This document shows, piece by piece, positions 36,872 through 45,539 of a stretch of 64,000 nucleotides of DNA (position 1 is its first letter; each line of letters begins with the position of its first letter). Source of the DNA: Flavobacterium noncentrifugens (GTDB lineage: Bacteria > Bacteroidota > Bacteroidia > Flavobacteriales > Flavobacteriaceae); the NCBI RefSeq assembly GCF_900100375.1, contig NZ_FNEZ01000003.1, forward strand, positions 500,262-564,261, given 5' to 3'. The notes below the pieces were generated by a model. The model did not search any database. It saw only the letters and a list, made by a program, of their open reading frames with translations, and was not told the origin of the DNA. Position numbers and translations under genes: made by a program.

Positions 36872-37030
36872 CTAAATTTAGCAATCAATAACACATATAT
36901 AACAAAGGCTTAACACTGAACTGTAGCATAATATGCGACCTTTGTAGAATAATAAAGGGTTTTTATTATTTTGGTTTAGAGTTAGTTAGAAAAGATTGCC
37001 GGTATTCGTCCTGAATGCCGGCATTTTTGC
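36872..37030 (+). ncRNA. Candidate small RNA or long 3' UTR ending in a strong hairpin
   Basis: A weak promoter-like GACCTTTG at 36937-36944 precedes a hairpin (AATAATAAA...TTTATTATT, near 36949-36970), an unstructured GTTTAGAGTTAGTTAG stretch and a strong terminator at 36997-37023. No protein is encoded. It could be a small RNA, or simply the 3' UTR of the DUF4197 unit. The stem structures are visible; the transcript is inferred. Confidence 0.3.
36997..37029 (+). terminator. Terminator with 11-base stem
   Basis: TGCCGGTATTC (36997-37007) and GAATGCCGGCA (37013-37023) pair with one G-U, loop GTCCT, followed by TTTTTGCTTT. It lies 126 bases after the DUF4197 gene. Confidence 0.8.
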
Positions 37031-37122
37031 TTTAAGTCAAATCTGTTTTCTTCATTCCATAAAAATCAATTCTTTGGCTTATAAATCCTGAAAAAACTTT
37101 TAGTTTTGCTGCGTAATTTATA

Positions 37123-38463
37123 ATGATGCCAAATAAGAAATTCTTTATTTTTGAGTCAGATGCCTGCAAACGGTTTTTATTTTCGCCTGTTGACATAGCG
37201 CCTTTGGCATTGTTCAGAATCTTTTTTGGGATTTTACTCGCGTGGCATTGTTTTGAAGCGATTTTTTCAGGCTGGGTTTTAATAAACCTGATCAAACCCA
37301 AGTTTACTTTTTCACACATTGGGATGGATTGGCTACAGCCATTGCCCGGAAACGGCATGTATTATTATTTCGGGATCATGGGAATCACTGCGATTTTTGT
37401 GGCCATCGGATTGTTTTACAGATGGAGTCTGGCATTGTTTACGATCCTGTGGGCAGGTTTTTATTTCATGCAGAAAACGATGTACAACAACCATTATTAT
37501 TTGTTGATGCTTATTGGGATCATCATGTTTTTACTGCCAGCGAATAGAAATTATTCTTTGGATGCTAAGATTTTTCCTAAGATAAAAACGAATTACATTC
37601 CGGCCTGGTGCATTAATGTGATGATTTTCCAGATCGGCATTGTGTATTTTTTTGCTGCAATGGCCAAATTATATCCGGGCTGGCTTGACGGATCATACAT
37701 CCAAATCATGCTGCACAAGCAAACGCTTCCTTTCTGGAAGGGATTTTACCAACAACGGTGGCTGCATTATTTGCTTGCTTATTCGGGATTCTTATTTGAT
37801 TTGCTAATCGTTCCGTTATTGCTTTGGAACAGGACGCGCATGTATGCTTTCGTTGCGGCAATTTTGTTCCATACGTTTAACAGTATTCATTTGAACATCG
37901 GGATTTTTCCTTTTTTTGCGTTGTCATTCAGTGTGTTCTTTTTCCCGGCAAGCACGATCCGGAAAATTTTCTTCAGAAATGTGATTCCGCAAAAAGAGGA
38001 ACTGATCGTTTACGGGAAGAACACGCTTAAATGGTTTTTCATTCCGTATTTCATCCTTCAGCTGGCACTTCCGGTTCGACACTTTTTTATCAAAGGCGAT
38101 GTGCTGTGGTCAGAAGAAGGACATCGCTTAAGTTGGCGCATGATGCTTAGAAGCCGCACCGGTTATATCAAGTTCATCATCCGTGACAATGAAACTGGAA
38201 AAAGAAAAGTGTATAAACTAAGTAAAATCCTAACCAAACGGCAAATCAAATCGATGAAATCAAGGCCTGATATGATCTGGCAAACGGCACAAAAAATCAA
38301 CGAAAAATATGCCCAAAAAGGCAAAAAAATCAGCATTTTCATCGACTGTAAAGTGTCTTTAAACCATCAGCCTAAAAAAGTTTTGATCAATCCCAATGTA
38401 GATTTCGCTAAAGCCGAATGGAATTATTTTTCCCATAACGACTGGATTTTGTTACGCGACTAA
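37123..38463 (+). CDS. HTTM-domain membrane protein (vitamin K gamma-carboxylase-like)
   Basis: This 446-residue protein has about seven transmembrane segments in its first 290 residues. The HTTM pattern covers FSPVDIAPLALFRIFFGILLAWH, GMDWLQPLPGNGMYYYFG and MYNNHYYLLMLIGIIMFLLPANRN, and FHTFNSIHLNIGIFPF marks the second half. A soluble C-terminal domain follows (residues about 310-446). The family is related to the membrane part of gamma-glutamyl carboxylase, but bacterial members lack a proven substrate. It sits directly upstream of the thioredoxin/ApbE operon on the same strand, with a 113-base gap. Confidence 0.85.
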   Translation: MMPNKKFFIFESDACKRFLFSPVDIAPLALFRIFFGILLAWHCFEAIFSGWVLINLIKPKFTFSHIGMDWLQPLPGNGMYYYFGIMGITAIFVAIGLFYRWSLALFTILWAGFYFMQKTMYNNHYYLLMLIGIIMFLLPANRNYSLDAKIFPKIKTNYIPAWCINVMIFQIGIVYFFAAMAKLYPGWLDGSYIQIMLHKQTLPFWKGFYQQRWLHYLLAYSGFLFDLLIVPLLLWNRTRMYAFVAAILFHTFNSIHLNIGIFPFFALSFSVFFFPASTIRKIFFRNVIPQKEELIVYGKNTLKWFFIPYFILQLALPVRHFFIKGDVLWSEEGHRLSWRMMLRSRTGYIKFIIRDNETGKRKVYKLSKILTKRQIKSMKSRPDMIWQTAQKINEKYAQKGKKISIFIDCKVSLNHQPKKVLINPNVDFAKAEWNYFSHNDWILLRD

Positions 38464-38576
38464 TCGTATATTGGACTATTAAAATCTTCTTAAAAAAAAT
38501 TATTTTTTGCTTTAATACATAAGAATTAATTACTACTATTGCACATTATTTATATTTAGTATAAATAAGTATAATT

Positions 38577-39008
38577 ATGAAGATTCTTATCCTACTTTTA
38601 TTGACCGCATGCAGTTATGGACAAACCTGGACAACCGATTTTGACCAGGCGAAAAAAGATGCAGCAAACGAAAACAAAAACATTCTTTTGGTTTTTTCAG
38701 GTTCCGATTGGTGTGCGCCGTGCATCAAACTCGAACAAACCATCTGGAATTCTGAAGCCTTTAAAACCGATGCACAAAAAAGCTGGATTCTGGTCAAAGC
38801 CGATTTTCCTAAGAAAAAAACACACCGACTTTCAGACGCCCTTCAAAAACAAAATGACGGTTTAGCAGCATCATACAACAACGATGGCAATTTTCCGCTT
38901 GTTGTATTGCTCGATAAATTCGGAAAAGTCCTTGGGAAAACAGGCTACAAAAACATACAGCCGGAAGCGTATCTAAGCTTTTTGCATGCCATGGAAACCA
39001 AAATATGA
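38577..39008 (+). CDS. Secreted thioredoxin-like protein (CAPC)
   Basis: This 143-residue protein has a signal peptide (MKILILLLLTACSYGQ; LTAC could act as a lipobox) and a thioredoxin fold with active site SDWCAPCIKLE near residues 43-53. The rest follows the thioredoxin_7-type pattern, with FPLVVLLDKFGKVLGKTGY including the conserved cis-Pro region. It would act on disulfides outside the cytoplasm. Its stop overlaps the ApbE start by four bases (ATGA), so it is translationally coupled to the flavin transferase and shares an operon with DUF4266 and DUF3570. Confidence 0.88.
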   Translation: MKILILLLLTACSYGQTWTTDFDQAKKDAANENKNILLVFSGSDWCAPCIKLEQTIWNSEAFKTDAQKSWILVKADFPKKKTHRLSDALQKQNDGLAASYNNDGNFPLVVLLDKFGKVLGKTGYKNIQPEAYLSFLHAMETKI

Positions 39009-39991
39009 AACAAGTATTTTTCTTACTTTGCTTCCTCGCTGCTTTTTCGGCGCAATCACAAATCATCCAAAAAAGGGTTGTAAAACTCATGGGATCGCGG
39101 TTTGACCTGACGGTCGTTGCCAAAGACAAACCGACTGCTGAAGCACATATCGACACGGCTGTGATTGAAATTACACGCATCGAAAACTTAATTTCCGACT
39201 GGATTCCGGAAACACAAGTCTCTCAAATTAATCGCAATGCTGGAATCGCTCCTGTAAAAGTCGATCTTGAATTGCTCGAACTCACCCAAAGAGCCATACA
39301 TTTTTCAGAACTTACTGACGGCGCTTTTGACATCAGTTTTGCTGCCGCAGATAAGATCTGGAAATTCGACGGCAGCATGACTACACTTCCAACTGAAGAA
39401 GCCATTCGGGAATCTGTAAAAAAAATCGGATACAAGAATATTATTATCGATGTCCAGAATTCCACCATTTTCCTGAAACTCCCCGGAATGAAAATCGGAT
39501 TTGGATCAATCGGAAAAGGTTATGCCGCTGATAAAACCAAAGCGCTTTTAATGTCTAAAGGCGTGATTGCCGGGATAATCAATGCTTCTGGCGACATGAA
39601 TACGTGGGGGAAACAACCCGATGGCAAAGACTGGACGATCGGGATTACAAATCCGTTAAACAAGGACAAGGTTTTTGCGGTGTTTCCGATTTCGGGAACT
39701 GCGGTCGTAACTTCGGGCAATTATGAAAAGTTTGTGGTATTGAACAACAAACGGTACGCACATATTATCGATCCGAGAACGGGCTGGCCGGCTTCGGGAA
39801 TTGCAAGCGTGACAATATTTGCAGAAAGCGCGGAAATGGCAAACGGACTTTCAACAGCGATTGTTGTTCTCGGCAAAGATGCCGGACTGGATCTTGTAAA
39901 CCAGCTTCCGTTCGTGAACGCCGTCATTGTTGACGATGCCGGAAAAAAATTCTATTCGAAAAATACAGATATTAAAAGATTCAAAAAATGA
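39005..39991 (+). CDS. apbE: FAD:protein FMN transferase (ApbE family)
   Basis: This 328-residue protein has a cleavable signal peptide (MKQVFFLLCFLAAFSAQSQ). It transfers FMN from FAD to Ser or Thr of an exported protein. Family blocks are RIENLISDWIPETQVSQINRNAG, ELTDGAFDIS, FGSIGKGYAADK near 165-176, INASGDMNTWGKQPDGKDW near 195-213 and HIIDPRTGWPA, with metal-binding Asp/Thr near the C-terminus. It overlaps both neighbours by four bases (thioredoxin and DUF4266). The target is probably one of the operon's own products. Confidence 0.93.
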   Translation: MKQVFFLLCFLAAFSAQSQIIQKRVVKLMGSRFDLTVVAKDKPTAEAHIDTAVIEITRIENLISDWIPETQVSQINRNAGIAPVKVDLELLELTQRAIHFSELTDGAFDISFAAADKIWKFDGSMTTLPTEEAIRESVKKIGYKNIIIDVQNSTIFLKLPGMKIGFGSIGKGYAADKTKALLMSKGVIAGIINASGDMNTWGKQPDGKDWTIGITNPLNKDKVFAVFPISGTAVVTSGNYEKFVVLNNKRYAHIIDPRTGWPASGIASVTIFAESAEMANGLSTAIVVLGKDAGLDLVNQLPFVNAVIVDDAGKKFYSKNTDIKRFKK

Positions 39992-40194
39992 GAACCTGTC
40001 TTTGTTTATTTATTCTGATCTTTTTGGAAGGATGCAATTCCGTTAAGGAATACCAAAAGCAGGCGATCAATGATCCCGGCATGAAGCTTTCTGCGCATTC
40101 AACTGAAAGATATGAAACCAATTTCCAGGTATACCGCGAAGGTGCATCGGGTGCGAATGGAGGAAAAACAGGCGGAGGCTGTGGCTGCAATTAA
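39988..40194 (+). CDS. DUF4266 small lipoprotein with C-terminal GGGCGCN
   Basis: This 68-residue lipoprotein has a leader ending in the lipobox FLEGC (Cys16) and a short mature chain. The family mark is KEYQKQAINDPGM near the start and the stretch YREGASGANGGKTGGGCGCN at the end. Two cysteines separated by one Gly lie in a glycine-rich tail. A free or disulfide-linked C-G-C is a natural partner for the operon's thioredoxin. The ATG overlaps the ApbE stop by four bases. The function of DUF4266 is unknown to me. Confidence 0.85.
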   Translation: MRTCLCLFILIFLEGCNSVKEYQKQAINDPGMKLSAHSTERYETNFQVYREGASGANGGKTGGGCGCN

Positions 40195-40195
40195 C

Positions 40196-41683
40196 ATGAG
40201 GAAAATTACCATTCTTATGGCATTTTTATTTGCATCATTTGCCAATGCCCAGCAGGACAGCACCGTTGTGTACAAAAAACGTGTACTCGAAAGTGCCGAA
40301 ATCGAATTCCTGGGAAGTTATTACAAACAGGACGGAAGCCATTCTGCTGTTGGCGGCGGTATCGGAACGGAAAAATTAACCGACCTAACTTCAAACATCA
40401 TTCTTTCTGTACCGATGGGCGATGATGGCGTTTTGACTATTGATGCCGGATTTTCAGCTTATACTTCGGCTTCATCAAGCAACATTAACCCGTTTGTCAG
40501 TGACGGAACGATTACGGGAATCAACAATGGCGGCAATACGACAGGCGCATCTAAAAAATTGTGGGGCGAAAGCAATTCAAAAGACAGCGATAAAGCCATT
40601 GCCGAAAATGCTGCCGGCCCTTACGGAACACCGTGGATAGAATCGACAGGAGCTTCCAGAAAAGATGTGCTCACAGCCGTAAGTTTAAATTACAGCCACA
40701 GTTCAGACGACCGCAACCAGATTTGGAGCGCCAGTTTAAGTGCATCGAAAGAATACGATTACCAATCATTTGGTGTCGGACTTGGATATGCGCGTTTGTT
40801 CAATAATAAAAATACCGAACTCAACATAAAAGCCAGCGCTTACCTTGACAAATGGATGCCGATTTATCCGACAGAACTGCATGAGTATTCGCTTTACGGA
40901 CTCAATTTCCAGAACAACAGTTATTTTAATGGCGTGACGATCGTTGATCAATATGGTGCGACGACAAAAAATTACCTTCCAAAAGCGTTTCATGAATTTG
41001 AAAACAAAAAACGGAATTCGTATGCTGTTTCACTGGGCTTGTCGCAGATCCTGACTAAAAAACTGCAATTCTCCATTTTCATGGATGTGTTGTACCAGGA
41101 AGGTTTGCTTTCGACGCCTTACCACAGGATTTATTTTGCCGATAAAGCGAATTATTATATTGGAAAGCCGCGTTACATTCCGATTTATACCACGCCAGAA
41201 AATGTCGGTTTGTTCCAATTGGCCGACGATACGGAAAAACTTCCGGACACGCGTTTTAAAATTCCGTTTGGCGCAAGGCTGAATTATTACATCAACGAGC
41301 GCTTTGTCATTCGAACTTATTACCGCTATTATGCCGACGATTGGGGATTGGAAGCGCATACGGCCAACATCGAAATTCCGTATAAAATCTCAGACCGGTT
41401 TACGATTTTCCCGATGTACCGTTTTTACACCCAGCAAGCAGTCCGCTATTATGCAGGCTATGAAAAGCATTATTCTTTCGAAAGATTTTATACTTCTGAT
41501 TATGACCTGGCTTCGTTTGACAGCCATCAATACGGATTCGGGCTGAGTTATTCGGACATTCTTACGAGAGCGAAAATCTTAAAATTCGGACTCAAAAACA
41601 TCGACTTCCGATACAACCGATACGAACGAAGCGACAACCTTAAAGCCGATATTTTTACCATCGGAATCAAATTTGTACAATAA
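40196..41683 (+). CDS. DUF3570 outer-membrane beta-barrel-like protein
   Basis: This 495-residue protein has a signal peptide (MRKITILMAFLFASFANAQ) and beta-strand-rich sequence with many aromatic girdle residues, ending FTIGIKFVQ, like an outer-membrane barrel. Two T-G-A-S tetrads lie near residues 116-119 and 151-154, inside an early region rich in Ser, Thr and Gly. SGA[T/S]-type sequences are the known attachment sites of ApbE, so one could be flavinylated. The frame is open from 40112, but the ATG at 40196, one base after the DUF4266 stop, gives the signal peptide. It is the fourth gene of the operon. Confidence 0.85.
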   Translation: MRKITILMAFLFASFANAQQDSTVVYKKRVLESAEIEFLGSYYKQDGSHSAVGGGIGTEKLTDLTSNIILSVPMGDDGVLTIDAGFSAYTSASSSNINPFVSDGTITGINNGGNTTGASKKLWGESNSKDSDKAIAENAAGPYGTPWIESTGASRKDVLTAVSLNYSHSSDDRNQIWSASLSASKEYDYQSFGVGLGYARLFNNKNTELNIKASAYLDKWMPIYPTELHEYSLYGLNFQNNSYFNGVTIVDQYGATTKNYLPKAFHEFENKKRNSYAVSLGLSQILTKKLQFSIFMDVLYQEGLLSTPYHRIYFADKANYYIGKPRYIPIYTTPENVGLFQLADDTEKLPDTRFKIPFGARLNYYINERFVIRTYYRYYADDWGLEAHTANIEIPYKISDRFTIFPMYRFYTQQAVRYYAGYEKHYSFERFYTSDYDLASFDSHQYGFGLSYSDILTRAKILKFGLKNIDFRYNRYERSDNLKADIFTIGIKFVQ

Positions 41684-41698
41684 CCTTAATTATATACT

Positions 41699-42340
41699 AT
41701 GAACAAAATGTACCCTTTCAATTTTTCAAACGGTAAAAATAAAGCAATGGTCTTCGTGGCTATGTTCGCCATGATCGTTGCCATTTTCAGCTGTAATAAA
41801 AGTGACGATACTATTGTTGCGAATAATGCGACTCCGGATTCGATCATCGGAACCTGGAAACTGGTTGAAGAATACAGAAATGACCAATTGGTTACTTTGA
41901 ACGACTGCAGCCTTCAGGAAAATTATATTTTTGGCTCTGACCAGTTTACACACGAAATTTATGGCATGTCGGGCAAAACATTAGACAATACGCTAAACCA
42001 AAAAGGCGGTGACGACGATGACGATGACAGCGCTTCTGATGATAGTGATGATGAAGGTGACGACGAAAGCGACGACAACGGTTCTGATGAAGGTTCTGAC
42101 GAAGGAACGGATGAAGGTACAGACGATGACGGCGGAAATACCGGCGGCGTTTGTGCACTTAGCCAAACGGTGATCGGATATTGGCTGAACGCAAATGGCG
42201 TGTACAGCTTCAATGCTAACAATACGACCGAATCAAAAACAATTCATTTCACCGATGCTGCCAACAAATTCTATTTCGAAGTCAGCGAAACTGCAAATGG
42301 AACGACGGTAACCAGAAAATATGTGTTTCAAAGACAATAG
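41699..42340 (+). CDS. Lipocalin-like lipoprotein with long acidic insertion
   Basis: This 213-residue lipoprotein carries its lipid Cys at about 32 (AIFSCNKSDD). SIIGTWKLVEEYRND starts a lipocalin-like domain. Between residues about 104 and 149 there is an insertion made almost only of Asp, Glu, Ser, Gly and Thr, beginning GGDDDDDD. Such a stretch could bind calcium or keep the protein soluble. The gene starts 15 bases after the DUF3570 stop on the same strand, so it is probably the fifth gene of the operon. A terminator follows. Its role is unknown. Confidence 0.7.
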   Translation: MNKMYPFNFSNGKNKAMVFVAMFAMIVAIFSCNKSDDTIVANNATPDSIIGTWKLVEEYRNDQLVTLNDCSLQENYIFGSDQFTHEIYGMSGKTLDNTLNQKGGDDDDDDSASDDSDDEGDDESDDNGSDEGSDEGTDEGTDDDGGNTGGVCALSQTVIGYWLNANGVYSFNANNTTESKTIHFTDAANKFYFEVSETANGTTVTRKYVFQRQ

Positions 42341-42357
42341 TTTTTACCCCTTAAAAG

Positions 42358-42389
42358 AAAAATGCTGCAAATCCTGCAGCATTTTTTTT
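42358..42389. terminator. Terminator ending the ApbE-cluster operon
   Basis: AAAATGCTGCA and TGCAGCATTTT form a strong stem with a T run, 18 bases after the lipoprotein stop. The convergent BtuF-like gene ends at its right edge, so it serves both. Confidence 0.85.
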
Positions 42390-43188
42390 ATCCGATCCTT
42401 TCGTGCAGTTTTTTAAAATAGGCAAATGCTTTTAAGATGCGGCTCCCATACCATGAAAACATTTCGCCATCGACGAAGACCGTTTTGGCATGATGGGTAA
42501 ACCTTCCAATCTCAAATGCATCTTCCTCTTTGAAAGGAAAAGGTTCTGAGGAAAGGAAAACCAGATCGGGATCGCCTTCGATCCGCATTTTTTTAAGTTC
42601 GATTTCAGGATAACGGCCTTTGTCGTCGTAAATGTTTTTGAAATGGTTCAGCTTTAGCATTTCGTTGATGAAATTGTCGGAACCGGCGACCATATAAGGG
42701 TTTTTCCAGATGAAGTAGGTAGCTTTTTGAGTCGGTTTTTCAGCAACAAATGTTTTAAAATCGGTGTAGGCAAAATTGATTTTATCGATCCATTTCTGCG
42801 CTTCTGTTCTGTGCTTAAATATTTTTCCAAAGTCGGAAATCATCTGGATGTTGTCTTCAAAAGTAATGACATTCGTTACCCAAACCGGGCATATTTTTCG
42901 CAATTCTTCAACGATTTCGAGTGTATTTTCTTCTTTATTTGCAATGATCAAATCGGGTTGCAGCAATTTTATCTTTTCATAATGGACTTTTTTCGTGCCG
43001 CCAATGATTTTTTTGACTGATTTCAGATGGTACGGATGCACGCAGAATTTAGTGATTCCGATAATATGTTCTTCAAGCCCGAGGTCACACAACAATTCAG
43101 TCTGCGACGGTACTAATGAAACCACACGTTTCGGAACTGATTGAATATCAAATCCATTTCCAAGCTGATCTGTAAAATTCGTATGCAT
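42388..43188 (-). CDS. BtuF-like substrate-binding protein lacking a signal peptide
   Basis: This 266-residue protein is built like helical-backbone cobalamin/metallochelate receptors. RVVSLVPSQTELLCDLGLEEHIIG opens the first lobe, LLQPDLIIANKEEN is the central block, and a long connecting helix leads to GDPDLVFLSSEPFPFKEED. There is no signal peptide or lipobox: the sequence starts MHTNFTDQLGNGF. It therefore seems to act in the cytoplasm or be secreted in an unusual way. No BtuCD genes are adjacent. IcmF in this window needs adenosylcobalamin, which is a loose link only. Confidence 0.8.
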   Translation of the reverse strand: MHTNFTDQLGNGFDIQSVPKRVVSLVPSQTELLCDLGLEEHIIGITKFCVHPYHLKSVKKIIGGTKKVHYEKIKLLQPDLIIANKEENTLEIVEELRKICPVWVTNVITFEDNIQMISDFGKIFKHRTEAQKWIDKINFAYTDFKTFVAEKPTQKATYFIWKNPYMVAGSDNFINEMLKLNHFKNIYDDKGRYPEIELKKMRIEGDPDLVFLSSEPFPFKEEDAFEIGRFTHHAKTVFVDGEMFSWYGSRILKAFAYFKKLHERIG

Positions 43189-43268
43189 TAAATGTAATTA
43201 ATTTGTTAAAATTCTGTAAGGCGAAAGTACGAAATTGACTTATCTTTAATTTCGAAACTGGAATTCTT

Positions 43269-44351
43269 ATGCTAAAAAAAGTTACATTGCTGCTCATTTT
43301 TCTCTTGGCCACGCCAACATTTTCCCAAAAACTAAAACCCGGATTTGACAAACAGGAATATATCGAATTGCTCGAGGCTTTCTCACGCTGGGGCGACAGC
43401 GTTTTTTACAAAGGAATTCCCGAAAGTAAAATCTATAAAACCAAATACCGATCTGAAGAAATGGGTTTGCTAAACCAATGGGAATTGTATGAAGCGCCCG
43501 GACATTCGGTGATTTGCATCCGCGGAACGACTAAAGACCAAATGAGTTGGTTTGCCAATTTTTACGCAGCCATGATTCCTGCACAGGGCAAATTGCAATT
43601 GAATGACAGCACAGCCTTTGATTATCATTTTGCCGACGATCCAAAAGCGGCAGTGCACGTGGGCTGGACACTTTCTACTTGTTTTTTAATGCGTGACATC
43701 TTGCCAAAAGTACAGCAGCAATATGAAAAAGGCGTTCGGGATTTTATTGTTTTCGGGCACAGCCAGGGCGCGGCGATCAGTTATTTTGTAACGGCACAAT
43801 TAAAATATTACCAGCAAACGGGCGTGTTGCCGAAAGACATCCAATTTAAAACCTATTGCAGTGCGGCGCCAAAACCGGGAAATTTATATTTCGCTTATGA
43901 TTATGAAGCGTCTACGCAGATTGGCTGGTCATATAGTGTGGTAAACGCGTCAGATTGGGTTCCGGAAGTTCCGGTTTCGATTCAGCAGGTAAATGATTTC
44001 AACACCACAAATCCGTTTAAAGATGCGAAGAAAAAGTTTAAAAAAATGCCTTTTCCGCAACGTGAATTTATGGGTTTCATGCATTCACAATTGACGAAAT
44101 ACAATCGGAAAGCGGTAAAACGCTACCAGTTTTTTCTCGGGAAGATTGTTTCAAAAATGATTGTGAAGAAACTGCCGGGATTTAAAAATCCGGAATATTA
44201 CGATTCAAATTATTACGTTCGAACCGGAAATATGATCATTTTAAAACCCGATGAAGCGTATTTTGCGGCATTTCCTGATAACGATGAAACGCTGTTTGTG
44301 CACCACAATTTGCTGCCATATTTAACATTGGCACAGAAGCTTCCCAATTAA
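43269..44351 (+). CDS. Secreted lipase-like alpha/beta hydrolase (class 3 type)
   Basis: This 360-residue protein has a signal peptide ([20 protein letters not shown]). The nucleophile elbow [11 protein letters not shown] lies near residue 162, preceded by the oxyanion-region sequence [14 protein letters not shown], as in class 3 lipases. The acid and base are probably the Asp in [11 protein letters not shown] and a C-terminal His. It would cut lipids or other esters outside the cytoplasm. Its last four bases overlap the end of the convergent pyrF gene. Confidence 0.85.
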   Translation: MLKKVTLLLIFLLATPTFSQKLKPGFDKQEYIELLEAFSRWGDSVFYKGIPESKIYKTKYRSEEMGLLNQWELYEAPGHSVICIRGTTKDQMSWFANFYAAMIPAQGKLQLNDSTAFDYHFADDPKAAVHVGWTLSTCFLMRDILPKVQQQYEKGVRDFIVFGHSQGAAISYFVTAQLKYYQQTGVLPKDIQFKTYCSAAPKPGNLYFAYDYEASTQIGWSYSVVNASDWVPEVPVSIQQVNDFNTTNPFKDAKKKFKKMPFPQREFMGFMHSQLTKYNRKAVKRYQFFLGKIVSKMIVKKLPGFKNPEYYDSNYYVRTGNMIILKPDEAYFAAFPDNDETLFVHHNLLPYLTLAQKLPN

Positions 44352-45163
44352 TTTTCTAAAATAACTTGCATTTCCTGTTGGATTTTAAGTGCTTCTTCTC
44401 TTGCTTTTTCTGCGAAATTCTCTTCCGCTGAAGCGTAAATAATACCGCGCGAAGAATTGATCAGCAAACCGATGTTTTCAGACAGGCCGTATTTACAGAC
44501 TTCAGATAAACTTCCGCCCTGTGCGCCAACGCCGGGAACAAGCAGGAAACTGTTTGGAATTATTTTCCGGATTTCGGTGAAATACTCTGCTTTCGTTGCG
44601 CCAACGACATACATCAGGTTTTCGGAATTTTTCCAGTTTTTGGATGTTTCGATAACCGTTTTGTACAATTCTTTTCCATCAATATTCAAAGTCTGAAAGT
44701 CGAAAGCGCCTTCATTTGATGTTAGCGCGAGCATGATCGTATGCTTGTTTTCAAAAGCTAAAAACGGTTCAACCGAATCTTTCCCCATGTAAGGCGCAAC
44801 GGTAACCGAATCGAAATTCAGATCTTCGAAAAAAGCTTTCGCATACATCGATGACGTGTTTCCGATGTCACCGCGTTTGGCATCTGCAATCGTGAAAATT
44901 TCAGGATGTTTCTCGTTGATGTAATTGATGGTTTTTTCTAAAGACTGCCAGCCTTTGATTCCGTACGCTTCGTAAAAAGCGGTGTTGGGTTTGTAGGAAA
45001 CCACAAGATCGTGTGTCGCATCGATAATGGCTTTGTTGAATTCGAAGATCGGGTCTTCGGTTTCGAGTAAATGTTTTGGAATTTTATTTAAATCGACATC
45101 GAGGCCGATGCAGAGGAATGATTTTTTTTTGTGGATTTGTTGCGTGAGTTGTTGTGTGGTCAT
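44348..45163 (-). CDS. pyrF: Orotidine 5'-phosphate decarboxylase, long type
   Basis: This 271-residue enzyme makes UMP from OMP, the last step of pyrimidine synthesis. The active-site motif [11 protein letters not shown] lies near 87-97, [13 protein letters not shown] is near the start and [13 protein letters not shown] is near the C-terminus. The frame is open to 45187, but the ATG at 45163 gives the normal N-terminus [10 protein letters not shown]. It lies 376 bases downstream of the minus-strand prfA, with repeat copy 3 between them. It converges with the lipase gene. Confidence 0.93.
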   Translation of the reverse strand: MTTQQLTQQIHKKKSFLCIGLDVDLNKIPKHLLETEDPIFEFNKAIIDATHDLVVSYKPNTAFYEAYGIKGWQSLEKTINYINEKHPEIFTIADAKRGDIGNTSSMYAKAFFEDLNFDSVTVAPYMGKDSVEPFLAFENKHTIMLALTSNEGAFDFQTLNIDGKELYKTVIETSKNWKNSENLMYVVGATKAEYFTEIRKIIPNSFLLVPGVGAQGGSLSEVCKYGLSENIGLLINSSRGIIYASAEENFAEKAREEALKIQQEMQVILEN

Positions 45164-45286
45164 GGATTTGCTGAGTTGTTGTGGCAAAGTTAATAAGTTT
45201 AAAAGTTAAAGCCACGAATAACACGAATTTTCACAAATCATTCTTTGCCAATTATTAGATAAAATTCTAATTTTTGATAAATGCCC

Positions 45287-45417
45287 TAGCCCCGATTACT
45301 TCACTGACTTTTATTTTAATCGGAGTTCAGTGAATGCTGTGCATTTGCAGCGGAAATCCTTCTTGCGTAATGAAATGGAGCGAAAAGATTCCAGTATAAA
45401 GCGGGATACAGCTCCTA
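45287..45417 (+). repeat. Dispersed palindromic repeat, copy 3, with 49-base insertion
   Basis: This copy begins TAGCCCCGATT. A 49-base insertion follows at 45298-45346, after which the family sequence resumes with GCAGCGGAAATCCTT and later AAAGCGGGATACAGCTCC. The insertion contains its own hairpin, TTCACTGA (45300-45307) with TCAGTGAA (45327-45334). It fills most of the pyrF-prfA gap. Confidence 0.6.
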
Positions 45418-45474
45418 AAAAAAATTAAGTTATTGAACCCTTAAGGCATTAAAGTACATTAAAACAATTCTTAA

Positions 45475-45504
45475 ATAAAAAAATGCCAACTAAAAGCTGG
45501 CATC
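45475..45504 (-). terminator. Terminator after prfA
   Basis: On the minus strand ATGCCAGC and GTTGGCAT pair with one mismatch, followed by a T run. It lies 36 bases past the prfA stop. Confidence 0.65.
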
Positions 45505-45539
45505 TTGATTTTATTCTTCGTTCGTCATTCGACTTTTGA

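Noticed and set aside
40148..40165. SGAN in the DUF4266 lipoprotein as an ApbE target
   Set aside because: The modified Ser/Thr position is Asn, so it does not fit the known motif; the TGAS sites in DUF3570 are better candidates.
41946..42222. Minus-strand frames rich in His/Arg or Ser/Pro
   Set aside because: They are mirror images of the acidic repeat in the lipoprotein gene and have no independent support.
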